Assembly: GCA_002077065.1 (NCBI GenBank)
Contig: NAJO01000008.1
Coordinates: 186,001 to 250,000 of the forward strand
Length of the DNA stretch: 64,000 bases
Origin: Cryoendolithus antarcticus
Taxonomy: Eukaryota; Ascomycota; Dothideomycetes; Cladosporiales; Cladosporiaceae
Reading direction: 5' to 3'
Shown here: positions 33,708-46,498 of the stretch, piece by piece
Position numbering within the stretch: position 1 is the stretch's first letter
Layout of the letters: every line of letters begins with the position of its first letter
Translations under genes and position numbers: made by a program
The notes under the pieces: generated by a model
Databases searched by the model: none
The model's input: only the letters and a program-made list of their open reading frames with translations
Told to the model about the DNA's origin: nothing

Positions 33708-35281
33708 CAAAAAAGGTGCTAGTGCTTAGTGGCTCATCTTGCTTGACGCTTGACCCCGCGATTGCGGTGCGTGAGATGACTAGAGTGGGGAGGCATGTGT
33801 CAGACCGTCGCCCTCTGGCCCGGGGGACTGTAGTGTGGAGTCGGGTGCATTGGCGTTACGATGTCAGTGATAGGCATGTCACTACTTGGGATTCAAGGAT
33901 CCAAGTCTTGTTTGTATGGAAATGTCAGCGGTGCTTATTTTGGAATCAAGTTGCGCTGCTGACTGAGATGTCTGTGCGCATTTCTTTGCGGTGCACTAAA
34001 GTACGTGAACGTTATGCAAGATTAATTGCGCCTACTTTGTGTCTTCCTGTACTGACAGAGGAGCCCGGCCCGAGATGGCTCTCGACTCCAGGACGAAAAC
34101 GGGTGTCGGATGCCCGTTGACGAGACAACTAGGCTGCCTTTGTGACTCAAATTGAGCCACGCAGTGAACGCAGGCGACACTCTCGACTAGTCATGATGCG
34201 ACAGCGCCACAAACACCAATAAGAAGTCTCGATTCATCATCGACTCCCTTTCGAAAACCTGATAACGTACTTAGATCCATCCGAGAAGCTTTTCAGTCGG
34301 AGCGCTATCGAACGCAACCGTGTCAGCCTCAATAGAGATCCTTACGCTCCTCGTGCCTTACGTCAGGAATACCATGCTTGGCAATTCAAGAATACATAAC
34401 TTCAAAGAGGAGTCAAGCTGCATGTAGGACCGATTTTGCAGTACAACAGTCGCAGCAAGTGCAAAGAACTCCTTTCGTCGAGCTGTCGTGGCCGCTCACC
34501 TTCTTCGTTCAACACGAGACCTTTGATGAGTTGACACGTGTGTGCATGTGAACCGGAGGCACCACCGCAAGAAGGACGTAGCATCTCAAGTAATAGGATT
34601 CGTCGACACAGTCAGAGAATACAAGCCTACGCACGCTCGTGAGGGTGTCCCAGTTTCCGTCGTGCGATGCGACACTCATGGTCGACGCGCTGAAGAGGGA
34701 GGGGATGAATAGAAGAGGTCGCGCAGGTGTGGCGGAAGTATGCCTTACAATACTGGCAGTGAGGGTCGATGTCGCCGTCAATGCTTGTGAGTGAGATTGT
34801 TACGGCCTCAAACGTAAGAGTTGATGCTCGCTGTGAACGTGAATACCGGAACGTCTCCCATTTTCGCCTGTGTTTTCTCAAAGACATAACGAGATTTGTT
34901 GCAACACTGCTGTGGTCAACCTGTCTTGGGGTACAACGACTGCCCAGGTCGAGCGTCTACATACATGTATCATGTTGGTGCTGACATCGATAAGGATGTG
35001 GCAACTCGTGGGTCGCATACCATGCATCGTGCCTGAAGGATTGCGAGCCTCAGGCCAGAGAAAAACAGCGGAAGTGAGATCGGAGCGGAAAGGCCCGAAT
35101 CATGGACGCCAAAAATATACTAGCGCCGGATTCGATAGCAATGGTTGAGCTTCACTTTCGGAGCTCATATTTGCACTGCTGACACTGCTTCCACGCCATA
35201 ACAGCCCCTCGACGCACCACATATCCCACCCCGCTCCTCTCTATTACCCTGCTCTCCTACTGCATCACATAATCACTCGCG
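33708..35281. other. Intergenic region, nothing recognised
   Basis: 1.6 kb between two plus-strand genes. It includes the bZIP 3' UTR and the PDB1 promoter with a pyrimidine-rich leader just before its ATG. No supported coding or RNA gene. Confidence 0.45.
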
Positions 35282-36606
35282 ATGGTGGCCGCACGCCTCG
35301 CTCGCCCGGCGGCGCAGCTCCTCCGCTCCTCCCCCTCAGCCGCAACGAGATGCGTGTCCCGAGTACCCAGAGTCACCGCATCTGCAGTTCCGCGATGGAG
35401 AGGATATGCTACACCTAGCGCCGGCAAGGAGATGACCGTGCGAGATGCGCTGAACGAGGCGATGGCAGAGGAGATGGAGAAGAACGATAAGGTGTTTGTG
35501 TTGGGTGAAGAGGTCGCGCAGTACAACGGAGCGTAAGTCTGCCTCGGTGATATGCTTGCTGTGATGATTGCTATATGTGGCCAGCACGGGAGAAGGTCTA
35601 CGCGTAAAGGGCGATCAGACCGCTAGCGGCCCTGGAACGTACAGCGTGCTGACATGCGGACTCATAGATATAAAGTCACGAAGGGCCTCCTCGACCGCTT
35701 CGGCGACAAGCGAGTTATTGACTCGCCGATCACCGAGTCCGGCTTCTGCGGTCTCACAGTTGGCGCTGCACTGGCAGGTCTTCATCCCGTTTGCGAGTTC
35801 ATGACCTTCAACTTCGCCATGCAGGCAATCGATCAGATCATCAACTCCGCAGCAAAGACACACTACATGTCCGGTGGCATCCAGCCATGTAATATCACAT
35901 TCCGTGGCCCGAACGGCTTCGCTTCAGGTGTTGCTGCACAGCACTCGCAAGATTACACCGCTTGGTATGCATCGATTCCTGGATTAAAGGTGGTTTCACC
36001 ATACTCGGCGGAGGATGCAAAGGGTCTTCTAAAGGCAGCGATTCGGGATCCCAACCCAGTGGTGGTGTTGGAGAACGAGCTGCTGTACGGATTGTCGTTT
36101 CCCATGAGTGAAGAGGCACAGCGGGACGACTTCGTGATTCCGGTAAGGCCACGGGGAGCATTCCGCAGTGTTATCAGCCTGTGACTAACAACTCGCAGTT
36201 CGGCAAAGCTAAGATCGAGCGACCAGGCAAGGATCTCACTATCGTTACCCTCTCCCGCTGCGTAGGACAATCTCTTCGTGCCGCGGAGGCTCTGAAGTCA
36301 AAGTATGGCGTCGAGGCAGAGGTACTGAACCTTCGCTCGATCAAGCCAATGGACGTGGAAGCTATCGTGCGGTCAGTCAAAAAGACTGGTACGATGATGG
36401 TGGTGGAGTCCGGCTTCCCGTCCTTCGGTGTGGGTGCAGAGATCATTGCGCTCACGGCAGAGTACGCCTTCGATTATCTTAATGCACCGCCTGTCCGCGT
36501 CACTGGTGCCGAAGTACCGACGCCATATGCGGAGAAGCTCGAGCAGATGGCATTTCCTTCCGAGCAGCTTATCGAAGATTACGCTGCGAAGCTGTTGAAG
36601 GTTTAG
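35282..36606 (+). CDS. PDB1: Pyruvate dehydrogenase E1 component, beta subunit
   Basis: Three exons: 35282-35532, 35668-36142 and 36199-36606, giving 377 residues. The first about 40 residues form an Arg/Ala/Ser-rich mitochondrial presequence. The mature part begins [14 protein letters not shown] and contains family blocks [44 protein letters not shown] and [15 protein letters not shown]. The transketolase C domain follows ([34 protein letters not shown]). With E1 alpha it decarboxylates pyruvate using thiamine diphosphate in the mitochondrial matrix. The introns of 135 and 56 bp fall in phase 2 and phase 0 and restore the conserved sequence exactly. Length matches the family. Confidence 0.96.
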
Positions 36607-38823
36607 AGAGGGTTTGGAATAGGCGATGTGGTATGGCGACATCGGCAAGACTCGTTTCAGAGGGTCGCTTGGTGTCGTTTGAGGAAGGGGGACAAGGGGC
36701 AGCAAAAGCAACATGAGAAGGGTAGTAGCAGCCGACGTACTACCGAATGCGATTGGGCGCTCTGTAGGTGGCGCAATGATCTATATCGAAGGAGCCAACC
36801 CCTTGTCGAAGTCGCATGGGATTCTGCGTTTGTGTATCTAGCTAGGTGCTGATGGCTTTCTTGTAGCATAGCGTGGGCTTTTCGTTCTGCATCTCGTTCC
36901 CTTGGACATCCTCGCTACCGTCGTACATCGTTGCGTCACGCATCTCCGAACTGCATGCCGCAAGCCATCCGCAACGCCCGCAACGTGGAAAAGCCATCCC
37001 TGCTTGCCACGCGAAGGCTCTGTTGCCGTGGCGGGCGTGGTGCGACTACACCGTCATATTTGCATTCTCGAAGGGAGGATCATGCCTGCTCGACCTCGTG
37101 CGATCGGCACCGAGGCAGTGGATAAGACAAAGGGAGGGAGCGGTAATTCTACGAGGCGACCGAGGATCTGGTAGCCGTTCGAGACATTGTCAAAGTCTGC
37201 TCGATGGCAACGATGCGATGCTGTGAGGTCGAAGAAAGTGGATCACAATGTCTTGGCGTTGATCGCATCTGCACCCTTTGAACTCTCCTTTAGGCAATTG
37301 CCATGCGACTTCACCATTGCCATCCCGTGTGCGAGCATATGTCGGCCATGAATCGCCATCGAGGTGCGTGATCTCATCACGACGCGCAAGCAGGCTTCGA
37401 TGCAGCCACTATATTGCTCAGTGAAGCGCCAAGGGTGATATGCGGCGCCGTTAGGCTTTATGTATCCGTCGGACTCGCTCGGGGTGGATTAACGTTGCAA
37501 GTGCCGCTACGGTCTTGACGCTACCACCACGTGCATGCACAGGAGATCCCGTGATGGGCGTACGGCAATGTACGAGTCACCGTACAGTGCACGGCCAATG
37601 CTGGCCCGGAGGAGAGAGCTCGTGGCAGCCATCATGCATGCACGAGTAGCGAAACGCTGTCAGCCTGCGTCTTCGCTCGGTCCCGGATCAGCGTGCTGCG
37701 AACGTCGAACGGAGCATCGCGGTAGCTGGCTGCTGTGGACGCATGATCTCGAGCGCGGCCGGGCTCATCCTGCAGTAACTCGATCCTCCCGCGAGCGGGA
37801 ATCTGGAGGTGTCATCGTTTGGCATGTCCGCTCACCGCACCGGCAGCGCCCTAACATCCGACCCCGAATCACACGTCAACGGCTACTCAGCGGAGAACCT
37901 CGGGGTGCTTAAGCCCTGCCGCCGCCTTATATCCACCCCGGTCTGGCCGTTGTCTCTCAGATCCCAATCGCCTGCGTGAACCTCCCTCCATATTCCAGCT
38001 CGTTGTTTAGCGCTCCACCTTAAGGACGGGCGTAGGGTGTAGGCGCCTACTCCACCCATGGAACCGGCAAATGAACCTCTGCCATGTGGCATGAGCCACA
38101 ACGAACCAAGTCTGCGTATTGCTGTGCCCTCGTTGTGGCTACCTGACCACGCGCCTCCAGCAAATATGGACCTGCTCGGTCTTACATCCCAGGTGCCCTT
38201 GTCTGCTTACCTGCTGACCCACGCGCTCACGGACTTGAGAACCGACACGCGCGCAGGGCTTCGACGGCACGCTGCCAAGTGACGGATAGAACGTCTGTGG
38301 CCGCTAGCATACCTTCTACCGCAGCGGCAACTGCTAGCATCGTGACAGCAGCCCGCAACGGTGTATCATCATGGGGGCCCGGGCTTGCTTGGGCTGCGTT
38401 TTTGCTTTGGCTTGGGACTGCTAGATCAGGCTCTCGGACGTTGGTAAGTTTCGAATGTGCGCTGGCGCGTGAGTAGTGGGCACGCACCGTGCACGGGCGA
38501 GGTGATATGGAATGTAATTGCGATGCTGATGTCGTAGGCGGGCAGGCGCTGGCGTGGGTTGTCACCTTCCGGGGCCTGCATATATGGATGGTAGGTGCTG
38601 GTCGTTGTCTTTCCTTGTCTATCCTTCCTGCATGAAACGTTTCGAGACTACTCGTCGGCACCTCTAACCTCAAAGTCTACACTACACAACCAATCTCATA
38701 CTTCGTAATCAATATCACACTTCGAGTTCCCAACATCACGGGCAAGCAAGTCAATCAAAGTAGCAATCCAGTCTCGACGTACTTCGAGTCTGGAGAATCA
38801 ATACCTTCCTCTGGGCAATCCGC
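36607..38823. other. Intergenic region (2.2 kb), nothing recognised
   Basis: It lies between PDB1 and the F-box-like gene, both on the plus strand. The left part is PDB1 3' UTR. Short open frames show no recognisable domain or coherent splice model. Confidence 0.45.
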
Positions 38824-39567
38824 ATGTCGGTCACAACAGCTCACGACCAATCAACGTCGGATCACACGACGCAATCAACTTACTCACGCCTTCTCGCCCT
38901 TCCCTCAGAACTCCGCATCGAGATCTACGCTCTCGCTCTCACTCAACGAGCCTCACCACTAGCCATGATGACGACTTCCCACACCATGACAGTGGAAGCC
39001 AAGCCTCTCCTCTTCGCTCGGGCTCTGACGTTCCCATCCCAACACAAGCTTCTAAGCTGGACAGCTCAGCACTCTCAAACGGACCTAAATCGCGTACGGG
39101 ATCTAACACTGCGACTCTCCGACATTGACCTTACACCGCTCCTGGAAGGCAACCCGAGAGGCGGAGTCTGGAGTCTCTACGCAGCCCACCTAGCCGAGCT
39201 GCAATCATCTCTTCGCTATCTGCCCAACCTTCGAAAACTCACAGTGGTACCGCCAAGGAACATGCACAGCACTCTCCTGCGCGGATTCTACCTGACTTTC
39301 CTCTCCATGATCCCAAAGCTCTGGCCTCGCCTCAAGCTCCTAGTCCTACACGACGACGAGGCAACGCTCAAAGCCGTGCCAAGCTTGAGCCAGGTGACGA
39401 AAGTCGACTTGATCCCGACGCTGAAGTCTGGGGCCGATGCGAGGAATGGAAGGAGTTTGAGGCAGTCGAGTAAGGAACGCAAAGTCGGCAGAGCGAGAGT
39501 TGACTCAGCCGTAGCTCCGTCAGAGAGCAGTGATGCGGAGATGGAGCGTGAGGTCATGGTTTGCTAA
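38824..39567 (+). CDS. F-box-like domain protein, small
   Basis: Intronless frame of 247 residues. Residues about 22-40 read LLALPSELRIEIYALALTQ, a degenerate F-box of the type widespread and expanded in Dothideomycetes. The rest is helix-rich with Leu/Arg patterns and ends in a basic-acidic tail. Classical F-box proteins bring substrates to Skp1-cullin ubiquitin ligases, but this short group has mostly unknown function, and Skp1 binding is not assured. The start has the first ATG after an A/C-rich leader. Gene identity beyond the motif is not recognised. Confidence 0.7.
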   Translation: MSVTTAHDQSTSDHTTQSTYSRLLALPSELRIEIYALALTQRASPLAMMTTSHTMTVEAKPLLFARALTFPSQHKLLSWTAQHSQTDLNRVRDLTLRLSDIDLTPLLEGNPRGGVWSLYAAHLAELQSSLRYLPNLRKLTVVPPRNMHSTLLRGFYLTFLSMIPKLWPRLKLLVLHDDEATLKAVPSLSQVTKVDLIPTLKSGADARNGRSLRQSSKERKVGRARVDSAVAPSESSDAEMEREVMVC

Positions 39568-40243
39568 GACTTGTCGTTTTGGTTGGGTAGGGAAGGGAAT
39601 AGTAGAGCCGGCGTCGCGAGACTGATCGATGTAACGAAGCTTAGCGTCCGCATATAGAGATCTCAACACCACCGTAATAAATTTCCTCCTCATCCGAGTC
39701 ACAGAATACTATCTATCATCTTATCGTCCAGCCTCGGACCTAAGTCCATGTCATCAGGCGCTAGCAGAGCCGCAGACCCACTTTCTGTACAGTAGCACCC
39801 TACTTGAAAGTCTGTTCCGCGCATCCTGACTCGACGTTCTCATGAATCCGAGCCATACCTCCAAGGCCCCGCATATAACATCGTCGAAGCCCAGCAATTA
39901 TATGCGACGGAGCAATCAATTCATCACTATCCAGTCCGCCGCGCGTCTCGAGTGAGAAGTCGCGCAACGGACATCCAAGGACGGTTGTAGTGGACACGCA
40001 GGCCGGATGTTACTGCGGACTGTGGAGCGACTGCTGCGACTGCGAAGTGTTAGCCTCATGCCCTAATGCGCAGATATCACTATAAACCGGGTGGTAGTAC
40101 TGACCATCACACAGGTAATGTGAAGAGGTTCTGCGTGGGCAGAACGATATCAGCGTCCATGGTATCAAGCCTACGAGAACTCCCTGCCATCCAAGTCCCA
40201 TAATCCCTCATTCCATCCAACGCCTGGACCCAAAGCCGCGACC
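39568..40243. other. Convergent intergenic region
   Basis: Between the F-box-like gene (+) and the end of POL1 (-). Expected to hold two 3' UTRs; nothing else seen. Confidence 0.45.
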
Positions 40244-43200
40244 TTAGATGACCGTGGTAGCGCCAGCCCTCAGAGCAAACCCAAACAACCCTCCCATAGA
40301 CACCCAGCCCCATCCGCTTCTCTCCAGCACCCCCTTCACCAAGCCCTCCAGCACCGCAAACCTCTCCCTATTCATCCCAGCCAGCACCTTCCGCTTCTCT
40401 CCCTCCTCGACCTTCACTCCGCCCTTCCCCTCGAGCTTCTCAACCGCTTTCTCCACGTCAAACATGCCCTGCAAGAACAGTAGCTGATTGTAGAGAGCTT
40501 TCTCGCTGTACTCAAAAGCCATTCGCCCACTGCAGCCGTAGGCTAGACCCTTAGGACCGAGGCAGCGATGGCCATAAACTGACATTTGACGGGTGCGACC
40601 CACTGTGCACGCTGCGTCGTCGCATTGCAGCCAGGCGGCGTAGTAGCGGGAGGTGTGTTGGCGGATCTGGGTCTGGAGTTGGGCGGAGAGGGTCAAAGTT
40701 GTCATGGATTTGGAGCAAGAGGCGTTGGGGCAGCAAAGACCATTGTTCGTCACGATTGCTAGTGGTGGCGAGGGCGTCTCGTCAGGAAGAGGCGTGTGAG
40801 CCAGCCCGCGGAATTGGAATGGCTGCCGGCAGGAGAGGCAGAGGAGAGAGAGCGGTTCGCAGGCGTTGAAGCGGATGTGGTCGGGGATTTGGGACTCAAG
40901 GGTCGTGATCTCGTTGCTGTTGTGGGCGGATGAGGAGGCGGCAGCGTTGGAGACACGATACTTCGTCGTGTCCAAGCCTAGACACTCGGCCAGCAGCGTG
41001 ACGTTCGTGCCACTTATGGGCGCACAGAGTCGTTCGACTGGAGGGAGGATCTGTTTGTGGAGGTAGTAGTCGATGTCCGGCAGCAAGCCAGAGTCCTTTG
41101 CCAGGACCTCGTCGAGAGTCTGCGCGTTCTTCGCCGCGGCCTCGGCTGAACCATTGCTGGCGCCGCAAATCACGAACGACATGACGTCTCTGGCGCGGAC
41201 TGGCTTGCCTTTGGCGATCATTTTGAGGGCTACCTGGACGGAGGCCATAGAGCCGCCGGCAGGGTAGTCTTTGGGATCCTTCCCGAGTTGCGTGTAGATC
41301 GTGTACTTATGGGATGGGATGGCGCCGTCACGCATGCGGGCAGACAGCGCGCGAAGGTACTCGTGAATTTCCTGGACCACTTTCTCGGGGTCGTCGCCGG
41401 AGAGCAGGTGCTTGAGGAGGTCTCTGTGCGAACGGTCAGTCATCGGCAGGCTCAAGTCATGGCTGCGGATCGCTTACTCTGAGGTCTCCTTCGAGAGCTG
41501 GCAGTACTCCCTCCGCTTCATGTCGAGACCCTTAACGTCCATCTTCTCCTTCCACACCCCATCGCTCTCCGTCATCGTGATAGCCGCATACTTCTTCTTA
41601 GCATGAAGTAATAAACGACGGAAGATGTGATCGAGCTCGATTTCCAATAGCGTATACTTCTCGTTGACGGTCTTCTGGAAGTCCTTGGCCATCTTGAGTG
41701 CCTCGATGATGTTGTCTTGGTTCGTGTTGACCATGACGGAATCAGTGTCACCGTAGATAACACGTAGTGCGTGCTGTCCTTCAGCAAGTGCTTTGGTGTC
41801 CCTCAAAATCTCACGGCCCTTCGATGTAGTCAAAGCTGCCAGCGGTCGAGCGTAGAAGCGAGACTTCGTGTATCCTAAGCATCCGTACATGGAATTGGCA
41901 GTAAGCTTCAGCGCCATCTGCTTCACATCCCAAGTCGCCTTCTGGTCTTCAGTCGCGTCCTTTGCCTTCATCAGCTTCTTCACCTCTCGTCGTCGTGCGA
42001 CAAGGGTGCTAATGAGTCGAGGCAATATGCCCTTATCGGCAATGTTCTCTGGTACATCTGGCACCTTGTCATCATCCTCGTCGATGCCGCTGCGCTCGAT
42101 AGTCGTGAAACAGATGTTATACTCCTGAATGATGCTGGGGTACAGCGAATTGAAGTCCATGACTAGGATGAATTTGTCATAAAGCCCCTTCTCGGGCTCG
42201 AAGACGAGTCCACCTTTATACTTGTCCTTCTTTTTGACATCACCAGCTTCGGCACCTTCGGGATTTTCTTCCTCGATTTTCTTGTTTGACGCGCCTTTGC
42301 CAAAGACTTTGTCGGGACAGATGTACTTGTTGCGGTAGAATTCATGGAGCAGAATGTACTCGTTACGCTCGGCGCGAGTGCCGCTCAGTGTGCGTGCCCA
42401 GGAATTGCCAGCGAGATTCGTTAGGACTTTGGTCAAGGGCAAAAGCTGCCGGTTCAATGCCAATGCAGCAACAAAGTAGGTGTCAGCTTCGCAGAGCTTG
42501 ATGTAATTGACCAAGCCTGGTGCGGTAGTCGCCATAGCAAGAGCCTTGTCACTGTCGATCTCTTTCCGCTTGTTGCTACCACCTAGATGCAGCGACACCA
42601 TTTCGTCCAGACTCCAGCTCTGACATCCAGTCATGATAGACTTGCCCATGTCGTTCGCAATATCGCAAAGCAGTCGTCCAGCGGCCAGGTGTCGCTCAGC
42701 ATAGAAGCTGCCGCCTCCTTTGCCGACGTTCTTCGGCCAATCGCCACGCTTTAGTCGGCCAATGCGATGCCAGCCAGGCGTCTTGCGCTCTCGCAGTCTG
42801 GTCAGAAGCGTATTATAGTCAACATCGTCCAGTTTGTGACCCATGATAGCATCAGGGTCGTACTTCTGAATGATGGCTAGGAGCTTGCTGAGCACAGCAG
42901 CTTCATTAGGCTCCATGCTCACGACCGAGCCGCGATGCTTCGAGACCTCTTCCTTGAACCCTACAGGGTACTTGCCATTGGGGCGCATGATCGTGAAGGA
43001 ACGTGACGGCAGCTTCTCAGGCGATGTCGTATCTGTCAGTGAGATGCTCTCGTAGAAGCGAAGATTGGCGACGAGGATCTCGTTCTTGTTCTCCTTCGTA
43101 TTCATGGTCGTTCGCAGGGCCAGCGACATGAGTGTCAACGGCGGCGCATCGAGGTTGTCGGTGTCGCCGAGTGTGCAGATGTTCTTGTCCGGTCGGTCTA

Positions 43201-44804
43201 CCTGCAGCTCCAGCTTGCACCAGGAGGCGTTGTTGACTGCCGTGAAGTCACCACCATCGATCTTGAGCCAGCACGGTCCCATAATATTCTTCCACATCAC
43301 GAATTGTTCGAACAGGGCAGTGTTCGTGCCAAAGACATGCGAGAACGTCTCGCCCTTCAGGTCCATTGGTAGTGCCGGCTTGTCGTACGAATAGAGCAGT
43401 TTCAGGTAATCAGCCTCCTTAGGGATGCCTGGTAGCTCGAATGCGTACTTCCTCGAGCAAGGCTTGATCCTGAAAGAACCGACCCTGGACTTGGTCATCA
43501 ACTTGTCCACCTCTTCGTACACGTCTTTCATCTCTACTTCCTCTGCAGTGTCTCGACCATGACGCTGTCGATACTCGCGAGGCAGAAAGAACAACTTGCG
43601 GTCAATGTTGTCAATCTTCACGAAGGACGAGACATAGCTGCCATTGCTCTTGTCTTTGACCTTGCCAAACAAGCATAGACTGCCGTTGACCTCTGTATAG
43701 TCCGTCCAGAAGAACCGCAGGCTACCGTCCTCTTCCACCGCATCCTTTGCTGCAAGCTTCCCGACGCTCGCAGTTGCGGTCTGTGGACTGCTCAGGATGT
43801 GCAGCTTCTCCGTGACATTGTTGATGGCTGCCATGTCGATGTCATCGACAGGTGCTCGTGTTGGAGACGAAATGTCGGGTGTTGGGTAGGAAGCAGGCTT
43901 AACTATTTTCGGTATTGGCTTGCTCCCTTTCAAGTTCACGTTGGCAGTCCTGATGTTGGCGTGCCCAGTGACCTGTGTGACCTCCATAAGATCGTCGTCC
44001 TCTGCTTCGACCTTGATCGCAATTTGTTCCTTCCGCTCGCCTGCTTTGGCTGCAGGCGAAGAGGGCAGAGGGTCACTCATAACTACATCGTCTTCAGTGG
44101 GCAGCGCAAAGTAGGCGTCGTCATCTTCCTGCTGTGGCTCATATGCTGGCGCGGAGTTTTCCGTCACCTCATTGGTGCGTCGTGACTTCGATACAAGTGC
44201 TCGCTGCTCGTCAAGTGGTGGCGAGAGCACCCTCGTCTTCCGGCGGTCACCGCTACGGACTGCCTTCGCGTAGCTAGGTGCCTTACTCGGGACGTTCGCG
44301 TCCACCTCGCCGAGCAGACCAGCCATGAAGTCATCGTCCTCGACAGTGCGAGTCGGCTTGGGCTTAGACGCAGCAGGAATCGCGTTCTTGCTGAAGTACT
44401 TGTTGATACCCTTGTTGAGCTTATCCTGTCGGTCCGCGTCGTCTTCTCGCTTCCGTTTGGCTACATGACTGATTAGCGATGCTTGAGCTGTATGTGGCGA
44501 CTCACTCACCAGCTTTGCTATGGATCGGCAAGTCTCCTTCGCTCTCGCTCTCGTCATATGCCTGCCTTTCCTCCTGCCAGTCTTCTCGACCATCATCTGC
44601 ATAGCCAGCACCATTGTCGTCTACAACGAAGTCATCCTGGTCCAGCCGCTCTCGGACGACCTTCTTATATCCCTCGTCGTCCACCGTCTCGTATACATCT
44701 TGGGCTTCCTCGACTTGGTAGGCGTCGAATGCAGTCGTCCCTCCGGCTCTCGCTGCCTTCAAGCGAGCGAGAGCTGCTTGTCGTTCTGCTCGTGACGGAG
44801 CCAT
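40244..44804 (-). CDS. POL1: DNA polymerase alpha catalytic subunit
   Basis: Three exons: 44510-44804, 41478-44460 and 40244-41423, giving 1485 residues, the usual Pol1 size. The acidic N-terminus has the conserved RLDQDDFVVDDNG block. Family-B motifs are intact: motif A DFNSLYPSI starting at D867, motif B with KLTANSMYGCLGYTKSRFYA, and motif C YGDTDS at 1001-1006. The C-terminus has two Cys clusters (CLSCRQPF...CCPNASC and CDDAAC...C...C), which bind zinc and partners in the family. It extends RNA-DNA primers made by primase at replication origins and lagging-strand starts. An in-frame ATG also lies three codons upstream (44813). The shared promoter to RPL13 holds an ACGCGT box, fitting G1/S control. 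Confidence 0.96.
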
Positions 44805-45059
44805 GACTACCACTCAGATTAATGCTGTACGCGAAAAGGTACTAGTCAGTTGTGAATATCAATGAAGACGCGGGACATTGATCAGACGGAGAGCTTAAGC
44901 TCGTGTGGTGGAAGACGCGCCTCACGCGTCGACGTTCAACTTTCGCGACCTCCGTTCCAAGCCGCTGCCAAGACTTGCACCCACATCCATCAAGAATTTG
45001 AGCGCATCGAATAACATCTACGACGACAGCGACCATCGACACCAGGCAATACCCACAAA
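44805..45059. promoter_or_regulatory. Divergent promoter region between POL1 and RPL13
   Basis: 255 bp separate the two outward-facing starts. The region contains the ACGCGT element at 44924-44929 and a nearby GACGCGCC (44913-44920 region). Confidence 0.6.
44924..44929. promoter_or_regulatory. MCB element (ACGCGT) upstream of POL1
   Basis: A perfect MluI cell-cycle box lies 120 bp upstream of the POL1 start. In yeasts, MBF binds this sequence before DNA-synthesis genes, including POL1. Presence is direct; function is inferred. Confidence 0.55.
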
Positions 45060-45899
45060 ATGGCGATCAAGCACAACCAGCAGATCCAGAAGAACCGTAG
45101 GCTACAGCGACACTTCGATGAGCCATGTGCTGCAGATTAGACACTGACAACATGTCACAGACTTCCGCAAGGACTGGCAGCGCCGTGTCCGCGTGCACTT
45201 CGACCAGGTAATTCCCCTCTCACCATCATGAGAGCAGTGGCGCCTGCAGTGCAATGAACACGCCTAATAACACCGCCCATCACAGCCCGGCAAGAAGCAC
45301 AGCCGCCGTGTCGCGCGCCAGGAGAAGGCCGTCAAGGTCGCTCCCCGCCCTGTTGACAAGCTGCGCCCCGTCGTCCGATGCCCGACCATCAAGTACAACC
45401 GTCGTGTGCGCGCTGGTCGCGGCTTCTCGCTCGCTGAGCTGAAGGTGAGACTGCTTGAAAGAGACGAGAAAGCTGCACAGAAACTAACAACAGTAAGGCC
45501 GCCGGTATCCCCCGCAAGCTGGCACCCACCATCGGCATCTCCGTCGACCCCCGCCGCCAGAACCTCTCCGAAGAGTCCCTCAAAGCCAACGTCGAGCGCC
45601 TCAAGACCTTCAAGTCCCGCCTCATTCTCTTCCCCCGCAGCAGCAAGGCTATCAAGAACGGCGAAGCCAGCCTCGAGGAGGTCAAGTCCGCCAAGGAGGG
45701 CAAGACGACACGTCTGGTCGAGACTGCTTTCCCGATCAGCAACAAGGTCGTCATTGAGGAGGGCAAGCTCTCGGACTTCCCTGCGACGGAGGATGCGTAT
45801 AGGAAGCTGCGTGTGGCACGCTCAGATGCTCGTCTCGTTGGCAAGCGTGATAAGCGCGCCAAGGCGAAGGCTGACGAGGACGCTGCTGCGAAGAAATAG
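45060..45899 (+). CDS. RPL13: 60S ribosomal protein eL13
   Basis: Four exons: 45060-45096, 45161-45207, 45286-45444 and 45498-45899, giving 214 residues. The join restores [19 protein letters not shown], followed by [14 protein letters not shown] and the conserved block with [22 protein letters not shown]. The C-terminal part ([20 protein letters not shown]) and Lys-rich tail complete the family. It is a structural protein of the large ribosomal subunit. Several small introns near the 5' end are typical of fungal ribosomal protein genes. The third intron ends in two AGs four bases apart (cAGtaAG); only the second keeps the frame, while the first places TAA directly at the junction. Confidence 0.96.
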
Positions 45900-46324
45900 A
45901 CGGGTAGCGCGACCTTACCTGTCTGGCGTTCGCCGAGGGTCGGCATTGATAGCGTTCATGGACTTTGCTGTGGTCTGACAAGAATCAGCCACCACCCAAA
46001 CATGCCAATGCAGATCATGCTCCCTCATCTGTTCTGCTTTCTGTTACCGCCTTTGACCATGAGGCAAGCACACGTTCACGTTCCAGTCTATGCGGCGAAG
46101 CAATGCGCGAAAGAATCATCACGCAGAATGGCATTGACCTGTAAGTGGTCGGCCGTTGTCCAGCAAACACCTTAGTACTCTGAAGGAAAGATACATATGC
46201 GTCTCACCGTGCTCGTTTGTGACAGCCCACATCTTGATATCACAGTCCTTGTTCCTGTTCCTCCCATCGCCCTCCATTGTGACACTACACATCGACCCTG
46301 CTCGCCAGATACCCTCACCGAGCA
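45900..46324. other. Intergenic region
   Basis: Between RPL13 and the dehydratase gene on the same strand; holds a 3' UTR and a promoter. No further feature recognised. Confidence 0.45.
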
Positions 46325-46498
46325 ATGTCGACTTTCCAGCAGCTAGGACATTGTACTCCGATGCTGGAAAGCCGCCCCACACTGATAGCTTTCCAAGAGC
46401 TACGCCTTCAGACTCCCATGCTCCAGAGTCGTCAATCAATGACAGCTCTGCACGAGCTCCGCCGCCGCACCCCAGTGCTCATTAGTCGGTCTTCCCAA
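46325..46498 (+). repeat. Degenerate 57 bp tandem repeat (19 codons)
   Basis: Units 46355-46411 and 46412-46468 are full, with a partial copy before (46325-46354) and after (46469 to about 46498). Each unit reads TPML-x-SR...A-(F/L)-x-EL-R in the gene's frame. Copies are strongly diverged, and the frame has no stop. Confidence 0.7.

Noticed and set aside
36873..37226. 117-codon open frame after PDB1
   Set aside because: No domain, no signal, no splice support; composition resembles non-coding sequence around it.
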